Positions 8,127 to 16,027 of a stretch of DNA of 37,680 nt are shown here, in pieces. The stretch is from Acidimicrobiales bacterium (GTDB lineage Bacteria > Actinomycetota > Acidimicrobiia > Acidimicrobiales > SZUA-35), in assembly GCA_024638805.1 (NCBI GenBank), contig JAHEJO010000006.1:1-37680 (forward strand), read 5' to 3'. The notes under the pieces were generated by a model, which saw only the letters and a program-made list of their open reading frames with translations, was not told where the DNA came from and searched no databases. How positions within the stretch are numbered: position 1 is the first letter of the stretch; the number at the start of each line of letters is the position of its first letter. The position numbers and the translations under genes are program-made.

Positions 8127-9395
8127 ATGAACGTCCCGGGCCCTGATGTCGATACTTCCGGCCACGCACCGAACCCGATCATGCCATGGTTCTGGTTGCG
8201 CCCGGCTACCGAGATCGATGCCGACCTCGCCTGGCTTCGCGCTCGGGGACCGGTCTTCTTTCCCGAACCGGAGCTGGGGCCGGACTCGCTGATCAAGAGT
8301 GGCCCTGGCGCCTGGGTGATCACCAGCCACGACCAGGTTCTGGAGCTGTCCAAGAACCCGGCGGTCTTCTCCTCCGCCCAGGGCATCACCGTGTTGGACA
8401 CCCCGCCGGAGTTCAACGAGTTCTTCTCCTCGATGATCGCGATGGACGATCCTCGGCATGCGCGGTTGCGCCGCATCGTCTCCCGAGGTTTCACGCCCCG
8501 CATGATGGATCGGCTCGAAGGTTCGATCGGGGTGGTGGCCGACGACATCGTGGACCGTCTCACCGATCGGGGGACCTTCGATTTCGTCGTGGATGTGGCC
8601 GCCGCACTTCCGCTGAAGATCGTGTGCGATCTGATGGGCGTGCCGGATTCGCAGTACCGGTTCGTGTTCGATCGGACCAACGTGATCCTCGGCGCCGGCG
8701 ATCCTGAGTACGTGCCCGACGCCGGCGACATCGCTACCGCCCTGCTCACCGCCGGCGGCGAGCTGGCCGAGTTGATGCGAGCCGTCGCCCAGTCGAAAAG
8801 GGGTGGCGACGGGGTCGACCTGACCAGTCAACTCGTGAACGCTGATCTCGACGAAGACGAGCTGACCGACGCCGATCTGGCCAGTTTCTTCATCCTGCTC
8901 GTGGTGGCCGGCAATGAAACGACCCGGAACGCCATCAGCTGGGCGATGTTGTATCTGACCGACAATCCGGGCGAGCGGGCTCGATGGGCTGCGCACTTCG
9001 ATGCGATGGCTCCGTCGGCGGTGGAGGAGATCGTGCGCCTGGCCAGTCCGGTCACCTACATGCGCCGGACCGTGGTGTCCGACGTCGTCGTCGGCGGGAT
9101 CGAGATGAAAGCCGGGGACAAGGTGGCCCTCAACTACCTGGCTGCCAATCGGGATCCTGTCGTCTTCGACGATCCGCTCCGATTCGATGTCGGCCGCAAC
9201 CCCAACCCGCACGTCGGATTCGGGGGACCGGGTCCCCATTTCTGTCTCGGGGCCCACCTGGCCCGGAAGGAGATCACGGTGTTGTTTCGTGAGCTCTTCA
9301 CACGGGTCCCGGGAATCCACGTAACCGGTCCTCCCGACCTGCTCGAATCCAGCTTCATCCACGGCATAAAGCACATGCAGGCCGTCGTCGACTGA
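8127..9395 (+). CDS. Cytochrome P450
   Basis: A heme monooxygenase inserting one oxygen atom from O2 into an organic substrate, with electrons from separate ferredoxin and reductase partners, none of which is encoded nearby. The 422-residue protein has the I-helix oxygen-activation motif VVAGNETTRNA, the K-helix ExxR (EEIVR), and the heme-binding loop FGGPGPHFCLGAHLAR with the proximal Cys at residue 373. The overall pattern, including HFCLGAHLAR, resembles actinobacterial CYP125/CYP142/CYP124-type enzymes that oxidise sterol or fatty-acyl side chains. That substrate guess is inference from resemblance only. ATG 8127 is chosen over an in-frame TTG at 8118. It has no signal peptide, so it is cytosolic. 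Confidence 0.9.
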   Translation: MNVPGPDVDTSGHAPNPIMPWFWLRPATEIDADLAWLRARGPVFFPEPELGPDSLIKSGPGAWVITSHDQVLELSKNPAVFSSAQGITVLDTPPEFNEFFSSMIAMDDPRHARLRRIVSRGFTPRMMDRLEGSIGVVADDIVDRLTDRGTFDFVVDVAAALPLKIVCDLMGVPDSQYRFVFDRTNVILGAGDPEYVPDAGDIATALLTAGGELAELMRAVAQSKRGGDGVDLTSQLVNADLDEDELTDADLASFFILLVVAGNETTRNAISWAMLYLTDNPGERARWAAHFDAMAPSAVEEIVRLASPVTYMRRTVVSDVVVGGIEMKAGDKVALNYLAANRDPVVFDDPLRFDVGRNPNPHVGFGGPGPHFCLGAHLARKEITVLFRELFTRVPGIHVTGPPDLLESSFIHGIKHMQAVVD

Positions 9396-9483
9396 GTCCG
9401 ACCCCACCGCACGAAACGGCGACGACGACAAATGACCATGTCGAGAGCGAGTAATCCGGGCCCTGATCGGGAAAGATGTCGGG

Positions 9484-10836
9484 GTGCATATCGTCATCGT
9501 CGGAGCGGGTGAGATCGGCTTCTACCTAGCGGAACGCCTCGCTGTCGAGGATCACGACATCGTGATCGTCGAGAAGAACCCCGGCCGGGCCGAGGAGGTG
9601 GCCGAACGGCTCGACGTGCAGGTCGTCGTCGGGAGCGGCTCGCATCCCGACGTTCTGAAGGACGCCCGCATCGACCGCGCCGAATTCGTCGCCGCGGTGA
9701 CTCAGGTCGACGAGATCAACCTGCTCGCATCGCTCATCGCGGCAGGACACGACGTGGAGACGACGGTCGTCCGTTTGCAGAATCCGGCATTCCGCGGTCT
9801 AGCCGCAGAGCAGCTTCGCACCAGGGTGGCCGCCAACCTGGTGATCGACCCTGATGCCGACACCGCCGACGAGATCCTCGAGCTCGTCCACGCCACCGGT
9901 ACCGACGAGGTGTACAAAATGGGGGACGACCTCGTAGTACTCGGCGCCGTCGTCCGTGAGAACGCCACCCTCGCAAACCGGTCGTTGGCCGACATCGGCA
10001 CCTCGGCCGGCAACACCTGGGATTTTCTGTTCGGCGCGATCACACGCAGCGGCAAGACGGTGATCCCTCGAGGTGACCAGATGCTCCTGCCCGGCGACCA
10101 TGTCCGGGTCCTCTGTCGTGAGGACTACAAGAAACAGATGCTCGAACGTCTCGGCGTGCCGGGAGCGCGAGCCCGCCGGGTGATGATCCTGGGCGGGGGA
10201 GCGATCGGCAGCAGACTGGCGAGCCGGCTGCAGGCCGAGGGGACCGAGGTAGTTCTCGTCGAGCGAGATCCGCGGAGGGCCAGCGAACTGGCTGCACAAC
10301 TGCAGCGGGTCGTGGTGATCCGCGGCGATGTCACCGACACCGAGCTGCTGGCCGAAGAGGCCATCGGCCGTATGGACGCCGTGGTGGCGGCCACCGGTGA
10401 GGACGCCTCGAACGTCCTCGCCTGCGGGTTTGCCGCCGAAGAAGGAGCGTCGTTCACCGTGGCCGTACTGCACCGGCTCGCTCTCCTGCCGCTCGTGTCC
10501 AGGTTCGGGATCGACGCAGCGCTGAGCCCCCGCACAGCGTCGGCGAATGCCGTTCTGCGTCACATCCGGGGTAACACGTCGACGGTGGCCACTTTCCTGG
10601 AGAGCGACGCCGAGGTCGACGAGATCGAGGTCAGTCCGGGCTCGACGGCCGACGGTGCGGTCGTCGCGGAGTTGAACGTGCCCAAGGACGTGCTCCTCGG
10701 TGCGGTAACCCGTCCCGATGGGCCCTCCGAGATCGTCCGGGGCCGAACCGTGCTGAAGGCCGGTGATCACGTCGTTCTGTTCGCCCGTCCTCAGAGCTTG
10801 GCCAATGCTCGATCCCTGTTCACCGAACAGACCTGA
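9484..10836 (+). CDS. trkA: Trk potassium uptake regulatory subunit TrkA
   Basis: This peripheral, NAD(H)-binding subunit gates the TrkH potassium channel-like translocator. The 450 residues contain two RCK repeats, each with a Rossmann RCK_N (MHIVIVGAGEIGFYLAERL at the N-terminus and RRVMILGGGAIGSRLASRL near residue 230) followed by a TrkA_C domain (TLANRSLADIGTSAG near 155-165 and the STADGAVVAELNVPKD region near 385-400). The start is GTG 9484-9486, where the first dinucleotide-binding motif begins almost at once. trkH starts 6 bases after its stop, so the pair is an operon encoding both parts of the transporter. Confidence 0.95.
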   Translation: MHIVIVGAGEIGFYLAERLAVEDHDIVIVEKNPGRAEEVAERLDVQVVVGSGSHPDVLKDARIDRAEFVAAVTQVDEINLLASLIAAGHDVETTVVRLQNPAFRGLAAEQLRTRVAANLVIDPDADTADEILELVHATGTDEVYKMGDDLVVLGAVVRENATLANRSLADIGTSAGNTWDFLFGAITRSGKTVIPRGDQMLLPGDHVRVLCREDYKKQMLERLGVPGARARRVMILGGGAIGSRLASRLQAEGTEVVLVERDPRRASELAAQLQRVVVIRGDVTDTELLAEEAIGRMDAVVAATGEDASNVLACGFAAEEGASFTVAVLHRLALLPLVSRFGIDAALSPRTASANAVLRHIRGNTSTVATFLESDAEVDEIEVSPGSTADGAVVAELNVPKDVLLGAVTRPDGPSEIVRGRTVLKAGDHVVLFARPQSLANARSLFTEQT

Positions 10837-10842
10837 GTACCG

Positions 10843-12360
10843 ATGACACGTTCGGTCTTCGACCCGCCGCGTCGGTTCAAGAGTCTCCTCGCCCACGTCA
10901 ACGGGCTCATCATGGTGGTCGCCGGCCTCGGGATCTTCGTCGCAGGGATCGTCGAGGCGTTGTACTCCGGCCCGGCAGTGGCAGAGCTGTTGCTCTACGG
11001 CGCCGCCATCGGAGTGGTCGGGTACATCTTGTGGCGTTCAACCGCCATCCCTGAGGGTATTCACGTGGTCGACGTCTTCATCACGGTCACGGGCGCCTGG
11101 GCGCTTCTCGCCGTAATCGGCGCCGTCCCCTATCTCCTGACCGGCACCCTGACCAGGATCGACTACGCACTGTTCGAGGCGATCTCGGGGTTCACGACGA
11201 CCGGCGCCACCGTGTTACGTCCGATCGAGGAAGCCCCTAAAGGCGTTCTCTTCTGGCGATCGATCACACAGTGGATGGGCGGCATGGGGGTCATCGTCCT
11301 GGTGGTGGCGGTCCTCCCGACGGTTGGCGCCGGCGGTATGGATTTGATGGAGGCCGAGGCCCCCGGTCCGACCGGGGAGCGGTTGACCCCCCGGGTGCGC
11401 AACACCGCCAGGCGTCTGTGGGGTGTGTATCTCGGCTTCACGGGGGCGGTCGCGATCGCATACGTCGCAGCCGGGATGAGCGTCTACGACGCCGTATCGC
11501 ACTCCTTCACGACGGTCTCCACCGGCGGGTTCTCGCCCTACAATGCCAGCATCCACCACTTCGACTCGGGCTGGATCGAATGGATCGCCATCGTGTCGAT
11601 GTTCATCGCCGGGTGCAGCTTCACGCTGATCTATCGGGCGCTACGAGGCAAACCGGGTGCGTTCCTGACTTCGGCGGAGTTCAAGCTCTATCTGGCTCTG
11701 GTTGTCGTTGCGACCATCGTTGTGATGTTCACAGCCGGCGAGGGCGTCGAAGGCTGGGACGGGTTTCGGGATGCGGTCTTCACCGTCAACGCCATCGTTT
11801 CGACCACCGGCTACGCAACGGCCGACTTCGACTTGTGGGGCGATGCCTCCAAGGCGATCATCCTTCTCCTGATGCCCCTGGGCGGTATGGCTGGATCGAC
11901 GGCTGGCGGCGTCAAGATGATCCGGCTGATGGCTGTCGGGTCCTTCGCCAAACGCGAGGCGCTCCGCCAGCTCCATCCTCGGATCGTCCGACCGGTCCGG
12001 GTCGGAGCCGCAACCCTGACCGATGCGGTCGCTTTCCGGGTGCTGGGATTCCTGGTGCTGGCTCTGTCGATCTTCGGGCTGGCGGCGCTGCTGATCGCGA
12101 TCAGCGGGGCCGACATGGTGACCTCGTTCTCGGCCGCCGCGACCACCATTGGCAACGTCGGTCCGGGCCTGAACGACATCGGCCCCACCCAGGACTTCAG
12201 GAACCTGCCGACGCCGGCGATCCCGATCGCGTTCATCACGATGTTGCTCGGACGGTTGGAGATCTACCCAGTCCTTCTCGCCCTTCTTGCGTTCACGCGG
12301 GCTTCACCGGCGACCCTGCGCCGACAGATCGAGAATTCCCGTTCGTCCAACCGTCGATGA
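10843..12360 (+). CDS. trkH: Trk potassium uptake protein TrkH
   Basis: Integral membrane potassium translocator working with TrkA encoded just upstream. The 505-residue protein has about ten hydrophobic segments and the four pore-loop filter motifs of the SKT superfamily: FTTTGATVL (~residue 110), FTTVSTGGFS (~225), STTGYAT (~325) and ATTIGNVGPG (~440). The conserved Gly in each selectivity loop is present, so K+ conduction is expected. The start is ATG 10843, 6 bases past the trkA stop. Confidence 0.94.
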   Translation: MTRSVFDPPRRFKSLLAHVNGLIMVVAGLGIFVAGIVEALYSGPAVAELLLYGAAIGVVGYILWRSTAIPEGIHVVDVFITVTGAWALLAVIGAVPYLLTGTLTRIDYALFEAISGFTTTGATVLRPIEEAPKGVLFWRSITQWMGGMGVIVLVVAVLPTVGAGGMDLMEAEAPGPTGERLTPRVRNTARRLWGVYLGFTGAVAIAYVAAGMSVYDAVSHSFTTVSTGGFSPYNASIHHFDSGWIEWIAIVSMFIAGCSFTLIYRALRGKPGAFLTSAEFKLYLALVVVATIVVMFTAGEGVEGWDGFRDAVFTVNAIVSTTGYATADFDLWGDASKAIILLLMPLGGMAGSTAGGVKMIRLMAVGSFAKREALRQLHPRIVRPVRVGAATLTDAVAFRVLGFLVLALSIFGLAALLIAISGADMVTSFSAAATTIGNVGPGLNDIGPTQDFRNLPTPAIPIAFITMLLGRLEIYPVLLALLAFTRASPATLRRQIENSRSSNRR

Positions 12361-12382
12361 GCGGGCGCCGACGACAACAACC

Positions 12383-13828
12383 TCAGTCAGAGAACGATCG
12401 GAGCCGATTCTTTTCGACCTTGCCCATCGCATTTCGGGGGAGACCGGCGACCACCTCCCACCGGCGTGGCCGTTTGAAACCGGCCAGCCGGCCGGAGAGA
12501 TCGGGCGGCTCGAACGCAACGGCTTCCTCGCCCTCCTCGAGCACGACGAAGGCGACTACGGTTTCGCCCCATTCTTCGTCCGGCTGACCGACGACGGCGG
12601 ACTCGAGGATCCGCGGGTCCTCATCGATTGCCTGCTCGACCTCCTTGGGGTAGATGTTGTAGCCACCCGAGATGATCAGGTCCGACGCTCTTCCCGACAG
12701 GGTCAGCACACCTTTGGCGTCGAGCGTGCCGATGTCGCCGGTGCGAAACCACCCGTCCTCGGTGAACGATGCGACGGTCGCGTCGGGTCGCCGCCAGTAC
12801 CTGTCCAGGAGATGCGGCCCTCTGACCTCGACGATGTGGTCATCACCGATGCGCAGTTCCATCTGGGGCAGCGGCCTACCGACGGTCCCCGGTCCGGCTT
12901 CGCCCGGAACGGTCGAGGTGATGATCCCGCATTCGGTCATCCCGTAGCGCTCGGTGATCGTCCGACCCGTGCGATCGCTGAAGCGGGCATGGAGCCGAGT
13001 GGTCATCGGCGCAGACCCGGAGGTGAACAGACGGACACCGGCGGCGAGGTCGGCGGTGAAGTCCGGTTCATCGAGGAGGCGGGAGTAGTGGGTCGGCACA
13101 CCCATGAGCACGCTCGCCACAGGTAGTTGTGCGATCACCTGCGCTGCGTCGAATCGGGGTAGGAAGGTGATCGCCGCGCCGCGGAGCATCAGCGGATGGA
13201 GAGCCACGAACAGACCGTGCACATGGAAGACGGGGAGCGTGTGGAGCAAATGATCGTCGCCGGTGATCCCCCAGACCTCGGCGAGCGCTTCGGCGTTGGT
13301 CGTGAGTCCCCGATGGGTGAGGACCGCCCCCTTGGATCGACCGGTGGTTCCGGACGTGAACAGCATCGCCGCCGGATCACCGGGCGACGCGTGAGCGAGG
13401 GGTACGTCCACGTCGTGAGGCTGGCGGTCGACCAACTCGGCGAAGGTGCCGTCCTCGTGCTCGCCGAGCGTCAGTCCCCGCCCCCTTCCGGGTGTCGTGA
13501 CGATGTATCCGGTCTCGGCGTCATCGATGAAGACGTCGACCTCGCCGTCGGTGTACGCGGTATTCAACGGCACGAACACCACGCCGGTCCTAAGACATGC
13601 CAACCAGAGTGCGATCGCATCGGTGCTCTTTGCGATCTGAGCGATGAGACGATCACCGGGCGTCAGACCCCACTCGATCAGCGCCGACGCCATCCGGCTC
13701 GAGCGATCGGCCACGTCTCCATAGCTCTGCGTCGACCGCTCGGGCCGGTGAAAGAGGGGGCGATCCCTCTCGACATCAGCGGCGTGCATCAACCGCAGGT
13801 AGAGGTTGACGTTGTCGGATGCGGTCAC
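12383..13828 (-). CDS. matB: Acyl-CoA synthetase, malonyl-CoA synthetase (MatB) type
   Basis: An ANL-superfamily ligase that adenylates a carboxylate and transfers it to CoA. The 481 residues carry the P-loop LFTSGTTGRSKGAVLTHRGL, ERYGMTE, GWFRTGDIG, the hinge GRASDLIISGGYNIYPKEVE, and the catalytic Lys motif LPRNAMGKVEKNRLR. Several segments (ACLRTGVVFVPLNTAYT, LPVFHVHGLFVA, LMGVPTHYSRLL, FTSGSAPM) closely match MatB malonyl-CoA synthetases as I remember them, so malonate or methylmalonate is the likely substrate, giving extender units for fatty acid or polyketide synthesis. A broader medium-chain acyl-CoA ligase role is possible. The start is GTG 13826-13828. It is transcribed toward trkH and divergently from the next gene. 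Confidence 0.85.
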   Translation of the reverse strand: MTASDNVNLYLRLMHAADVERDRPLFHRPERSTQSYGDVADRSSRMASALIEWGLTPGDRLIAQIAKSTDAIALWLACLRTGVVFVPLNTAYTDGEVDVFIDDAETGYIVTTPGRGRGLTLGEHEDGTFAELVDRQPHDVDVPLAHASPGDPAAMLFTSGTTGRSKGAVLTHRGLTTNAEALAEVWGITGDDHLLHTLPVFHVHGLFVALHPLMLRGAAITFLPRFDAAQVIAQLPVASVLMGVPTHYSRLLDEPDFTADLAAGVRLFTSGSAPMTTRLHARFSDRTGRTITERYGMTECGIITSTVPGEAGPGTVGRPLPQMELRIGDDHIVEVRGPHLLDRYWRRPDATVASFTEDGWFRTGDIGTLDAKGVLTLSGRASDLIISGGYNIYPKEVEQAIDEDPRILESAVVGQPDEEWGETVVAFVVLEEGEEAVAFEPPDLSGRLAGFKRPRRWEVVAGLPRNAMGKVEKNRLRSFSD

Positions 13829-13904
13829 CGCATCACGCTAGGTGACGCCGCATGAATCGCCGAAGAATCTGGCACGATGGAGGACGTTCCAGGAGGTAGC
13901 CGAG

Positions 13905-14471
13905 TTGGCGCTCATCGATGTGCCGGGTTTCATCACCGATCTGAAGGGTCATGCGGCCGACCACGGCTTCCACGTGCACGATGAGCGTCACTTCGTGGAG
14001 ACCTACAGCATGGCACAGGCCTTCGAGGTGGATCTGCATCCCGAGCGGGCCTGCGGCGGTCCGCTCGACCTTCATCTCGCCCTCGAGGTCGATCCCAGAA
14101 CCTTGCTGACTTTCGAAGACGCGATGATCAGTCTCCCCGAGGACGCCGAACCACCCGAAGGTTTCGCCTTTCCCTTGATCTTCAGCTGGGCGATGCCACC
14201 GCTGGTGAAACCGCCGGATCTGCTCGTCCTCGCCACCGAGTTGGCGGGCGTAGGGGGAACGGTCCTACCGCTCGAGGTCTCGGCGATCGATTCGACCGCA
14301 ACCGCGACCGACGCTCCCGAACGCAAACTGGCGATCACGTCCAGGGTGCCGCTGTCATTGGGCGACCTCTTCATGGAGAAAGAATCGTTGTGCGAGCCGT
14401 TCGAGCGCTGTCGCAAGGTGTGCGAATACATGCTGGACCGGGCGCCGATCTGGCTCGACGAGGTGCTCTGA
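13905..14471 (+). CDS. Unrecognised 188-residue protein
   Basis: I do not recognise a family. The frame is open from GTG 13842, but the TTG at 13905 has an AGGAGG (13891-13896) 8 bases upstream. It also leaves a normal 76-base gap to the divergent matB-type gene, so I prefer TTG. The protein is soluble, acidic, with no signal peptide or membrane segment. Features are an HVHDERHFVETY segment near the N-terminus, a central LIFSWAMPPLVKPPDLLVLA stretch, and three Cys near the C-terminus (ESLCEPFERCRKVCEYML). The IMPase-family gene begins 8 bases after its stop, so the two are probably co-transcribed. Its job may relate to the phosphatase, but the sequence does not show how. Confidence 0.75.
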   Translation: MALIDVPGFITDLKGHAADHGFHVHDERHFVETYSMAQAFEVDLHPERACGGPLDLHLALEVDPRTLLTFEDAMISLPEDAEPPEGFAFPLIFSWAMPPLVKPPDLLVLATELAGVGGTVLPLEVSAIDSTATATDAPERKLAITSRVPLSLGDLFMEKESLCEPFERCRKVCEYMLDRAPIWLDEVL

Positions 14472-14479
14472 GCCATCGC

Positions 14480-15202
14480 GTGCGCCCCGAGGACCTGATC
14501 GCGCTGTTCGACGATCTCGCCATCGAACTGAGCGATCGCCTCGACCGCAACTCCGACTGGGACGAAACCGGCGCGGTGTCCGGCCAGTATCGCCACGACG
14601 TTGTGGCCGACCAACTGATCGTGCCTCGCTTGCTCGACGCCGGGTTGCGCGTTCTGACCGAAGAATCGGGAGTCTCTGGAGCGGGTGACATCACCGTCGT
14701 GGTCGATCCGGTCGACGGTTCCACGAATGCCAGCCGGGGGCTGCCGTGGTACGCCACGAGCCTGTGTGCGGTCGACGCGGATGGGCTGTATGCGAGCGGC
14801 GTGTACAACCTGGCACTCGGGGACCGGTTCGTGGCGGTGCGGGGTGAGGGCACCGAATCGCAGCCAACAGCATGCACCTCGCTGGGCGAGGCCATCGTCT
14901 CGCTGTCGGGATGGCCCGATCGACATCTCGGATGGCGACAGTACCGAACCTATGGGGCATCGGCGCTCGACCTGTGCGCAGTCGCAACCGGGACCTTCGA
15001 CGCCTTCATCGATGTCGACGCCGCTCACGGTGTCTGGGACTACCTCGGTGCACTTCTCTACTGCTCCGAATCCGGATGCGCCGTCGGGGAACTCAACGGC
15101 GACGAACTGGTCGTACTCGACACGCAGGTGCGGCGAGGGCCGATCGTTGCGTCCACAGCGGAGCTGCTCGAGGACATCGTGGCGGCGCTCAAGCGCACCT
15201 GA
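14480..15202 (+). CDS. Inositol monophosphatase family protein
   Basis: A Mg2+-dependent phosphatase of the IMPase/FBPase fold, which removes phosphate from inositol phosphate or a related sugar phosphate. Metal-binding motifs are visible: TEESG (~residue 56), DPVDGSTNASRGLPWY (~residue 75), and the C-terminal GVWDYLGALLYCSESG. The first and third motifs keep the key acidic residues. The 240 residues from GTG 14480 are slightly short for the family; no better start is seen and the frame stays open upstream inside the preceding gene. In actinobacteria such enzymes serve myo-inositol supply (phosphatidylinositol, mycothiol) or histidinol phosphate hydrolysis, and the substrate is not decided by sequence. 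tRNA-Val begins 24 bases downstream. Confidence 0.85.
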   Translation: MRPEDLIALFDDLAIELSDRLDRNSDWDETGAVSGQYRHDVVADQLIVPRLLDAGLRVLTEESGVSGAGDITVVVDPVDGSTNASRGLPWYATSLCAVDADGLYASGVYNLALGDRFVAVRGEGTESQPTACTSLGEAIVSLSGWPDRHLGWRQYRTYGASALDLCAVATGTFDAFIDVDAAHGVWDYLGALLYCSESGCAVGELNGDELVVLDTQVRRGPIVASTAELLEDIVAALKRT

Positions 15203-15226
15203 GGTCCGATAACCTTCTGCGCCTCA

Positions 15227-15300
15227 GGGCGTTTAGCTCAGTTGGCTAGAGCGTCGCGTTTACACCGCGCAGGTCGGGGGTTCGAGTCCCTCAACGCCCA
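15227..15300 (+). tRNA. tRNA-Val (TAC)
   Basis: A 74-base tRNA with acceptor GGGCGTT/AACGCCC, D-stem GCTC/GAGC, anticodon loop TTTACAC giving TAC, and T-arm GGGGG-TTCGAGT-CCCTC with one G-U pair. The discriminator is A, as expected for Val. The CCA end is not encoded. Confidence 0.93.
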
Positions 15301-15416
15301 CGTCGCAGCGTCGGTGGCCCCTTTACTGACCGAGGTCGAAGAATGGTCGACCGTGTGATGGATTTCGCCGTCCGAGTCATGTGTTCCCCTCGAAGCCTCG
15401 GCCGCTTCGCGCAGTG

Positions 15417-15429
15417 TGATCATCGATCA
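15417..15429. promoter_or_regulatory. Candidate operator upstream of furA
   Basis: TGATC-ATC-GATCA is a perfect 5-3-5 inverted repeat about 70-80 bases upstream of the chosen furA start, in an otherwise GC-rich 197-base gap after tRNA-Val. FurA proteins of mycobacteria repress their own furA-katG promoter from an AT-rich site close to the start, so this is a possible FurA site. Short palindromes of this size also arise by chance. Confidence 0.3.
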
Positions 15430-15497
15430 ACCACTCCGAGCATGGTCGAGGCAGGCAGCCTCGGCGCGTGGAGGTTTTCTGCGTCCAGAGGTTGATA

Positions 15498-15950
15498 GTG
15501 TCCAGAATTCCACGCAGACTGCCTTTCGTGCCCGTCGATGTTGCGCAGTTGCTCCGTGACCACGGACTCCAAGTGACTGCGCAACGGCTCGCAGTTGTCC
15601 GTGCCGTGTCCGCTCAGCCGCACAGCACTGCCAATGACGTGGCTGTGACGGTCCGTGAACAGATCGGCGCCATATCGCGGCAATCGGTGTACGACGCCCT
15701 CACCGTCCTGGCCGAGCACCACATCATCCGTCGGATCCAGCCGGCGGGTTCACCGACGAGATTCGAAGACCGAGTCGGCGACAACCATCACCATCTCATC
15801 TGCCGGAGCTGCGACCGTCTGTTCGACGTCGATTGCGCCGTCGGCGACGCCCCGTGTCTGACGCCTGCGCAGGACTGGCAATTCGACGTGCGAGAGGCCG
15901 AGGTCATCTACTGGGGCATCTGCCCCGAGTGCCAGGCCTCGACCACCTGA
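15498..15950 (+). CDS. furA: Fur-family regulator FurA
   Basis: A metal-dependent repressor of the Fur superfamily. The 150-residue protein has the N-terminal winged helix ([20 protein letters not shown], then [20 protein letters not shown]) and the dimerisation domain with the histidine-rich [36 protein letters not shown]. The DCAVG-APCLT and [11 protein letters not shown] segments are hallmarks of mycobacterial FurA, the repressor paired with katG. Two CxxC-like Cys pairs (CRSC, CPEC) suggest structural zinc. I chose GTG 15498, with AGAGG 6 bases upstream; GTG 15528 is the main alternative. katG follows 77 bases downstream on the same strand, so FurA most likely represses katG and itself and releases under peroxide stress. 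Confidence 0.92.
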   Translation: MSRIPRRLPFVPVDVAQLLRDHGLQVTAQRLAVVRAVSAQPHSTANDVAVTVREQIGAISRQSVYDALTVLAEHHIIRRIQPAGSPTRFEDRVGDNHHHLICRSCDRLFDVDCAVGDAPCLTPAQDWQFDVREAEVIYWGICPECQASTT

Positions 15951-16027
15951 ACCCATGGCCTCCTCGCGAGACCTCTACCCCGTAACCACCAACAACCGAC
16001 CGGTCAACCGGACAACAAGGAGAATCA

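Noticed and set aside
7602-9497. 631-codon open frame on the minus strand
   Set aside because: It is antisense to the P450 gene and runs through both tRNA genes; the plus-strand P450 has all family motifs, so this is a high-GC shadow. Only the 7814-8090 piece was kept as a weak pseudogene candidate.
13842-13904. GTG 13842 as start of the 188-residue gene
   Set aside because: It would begin 13 bases from the divergent matB-type start and lacks a ribosome binding site, whereas TTG 13905 has AGGAGG at 8 bases.
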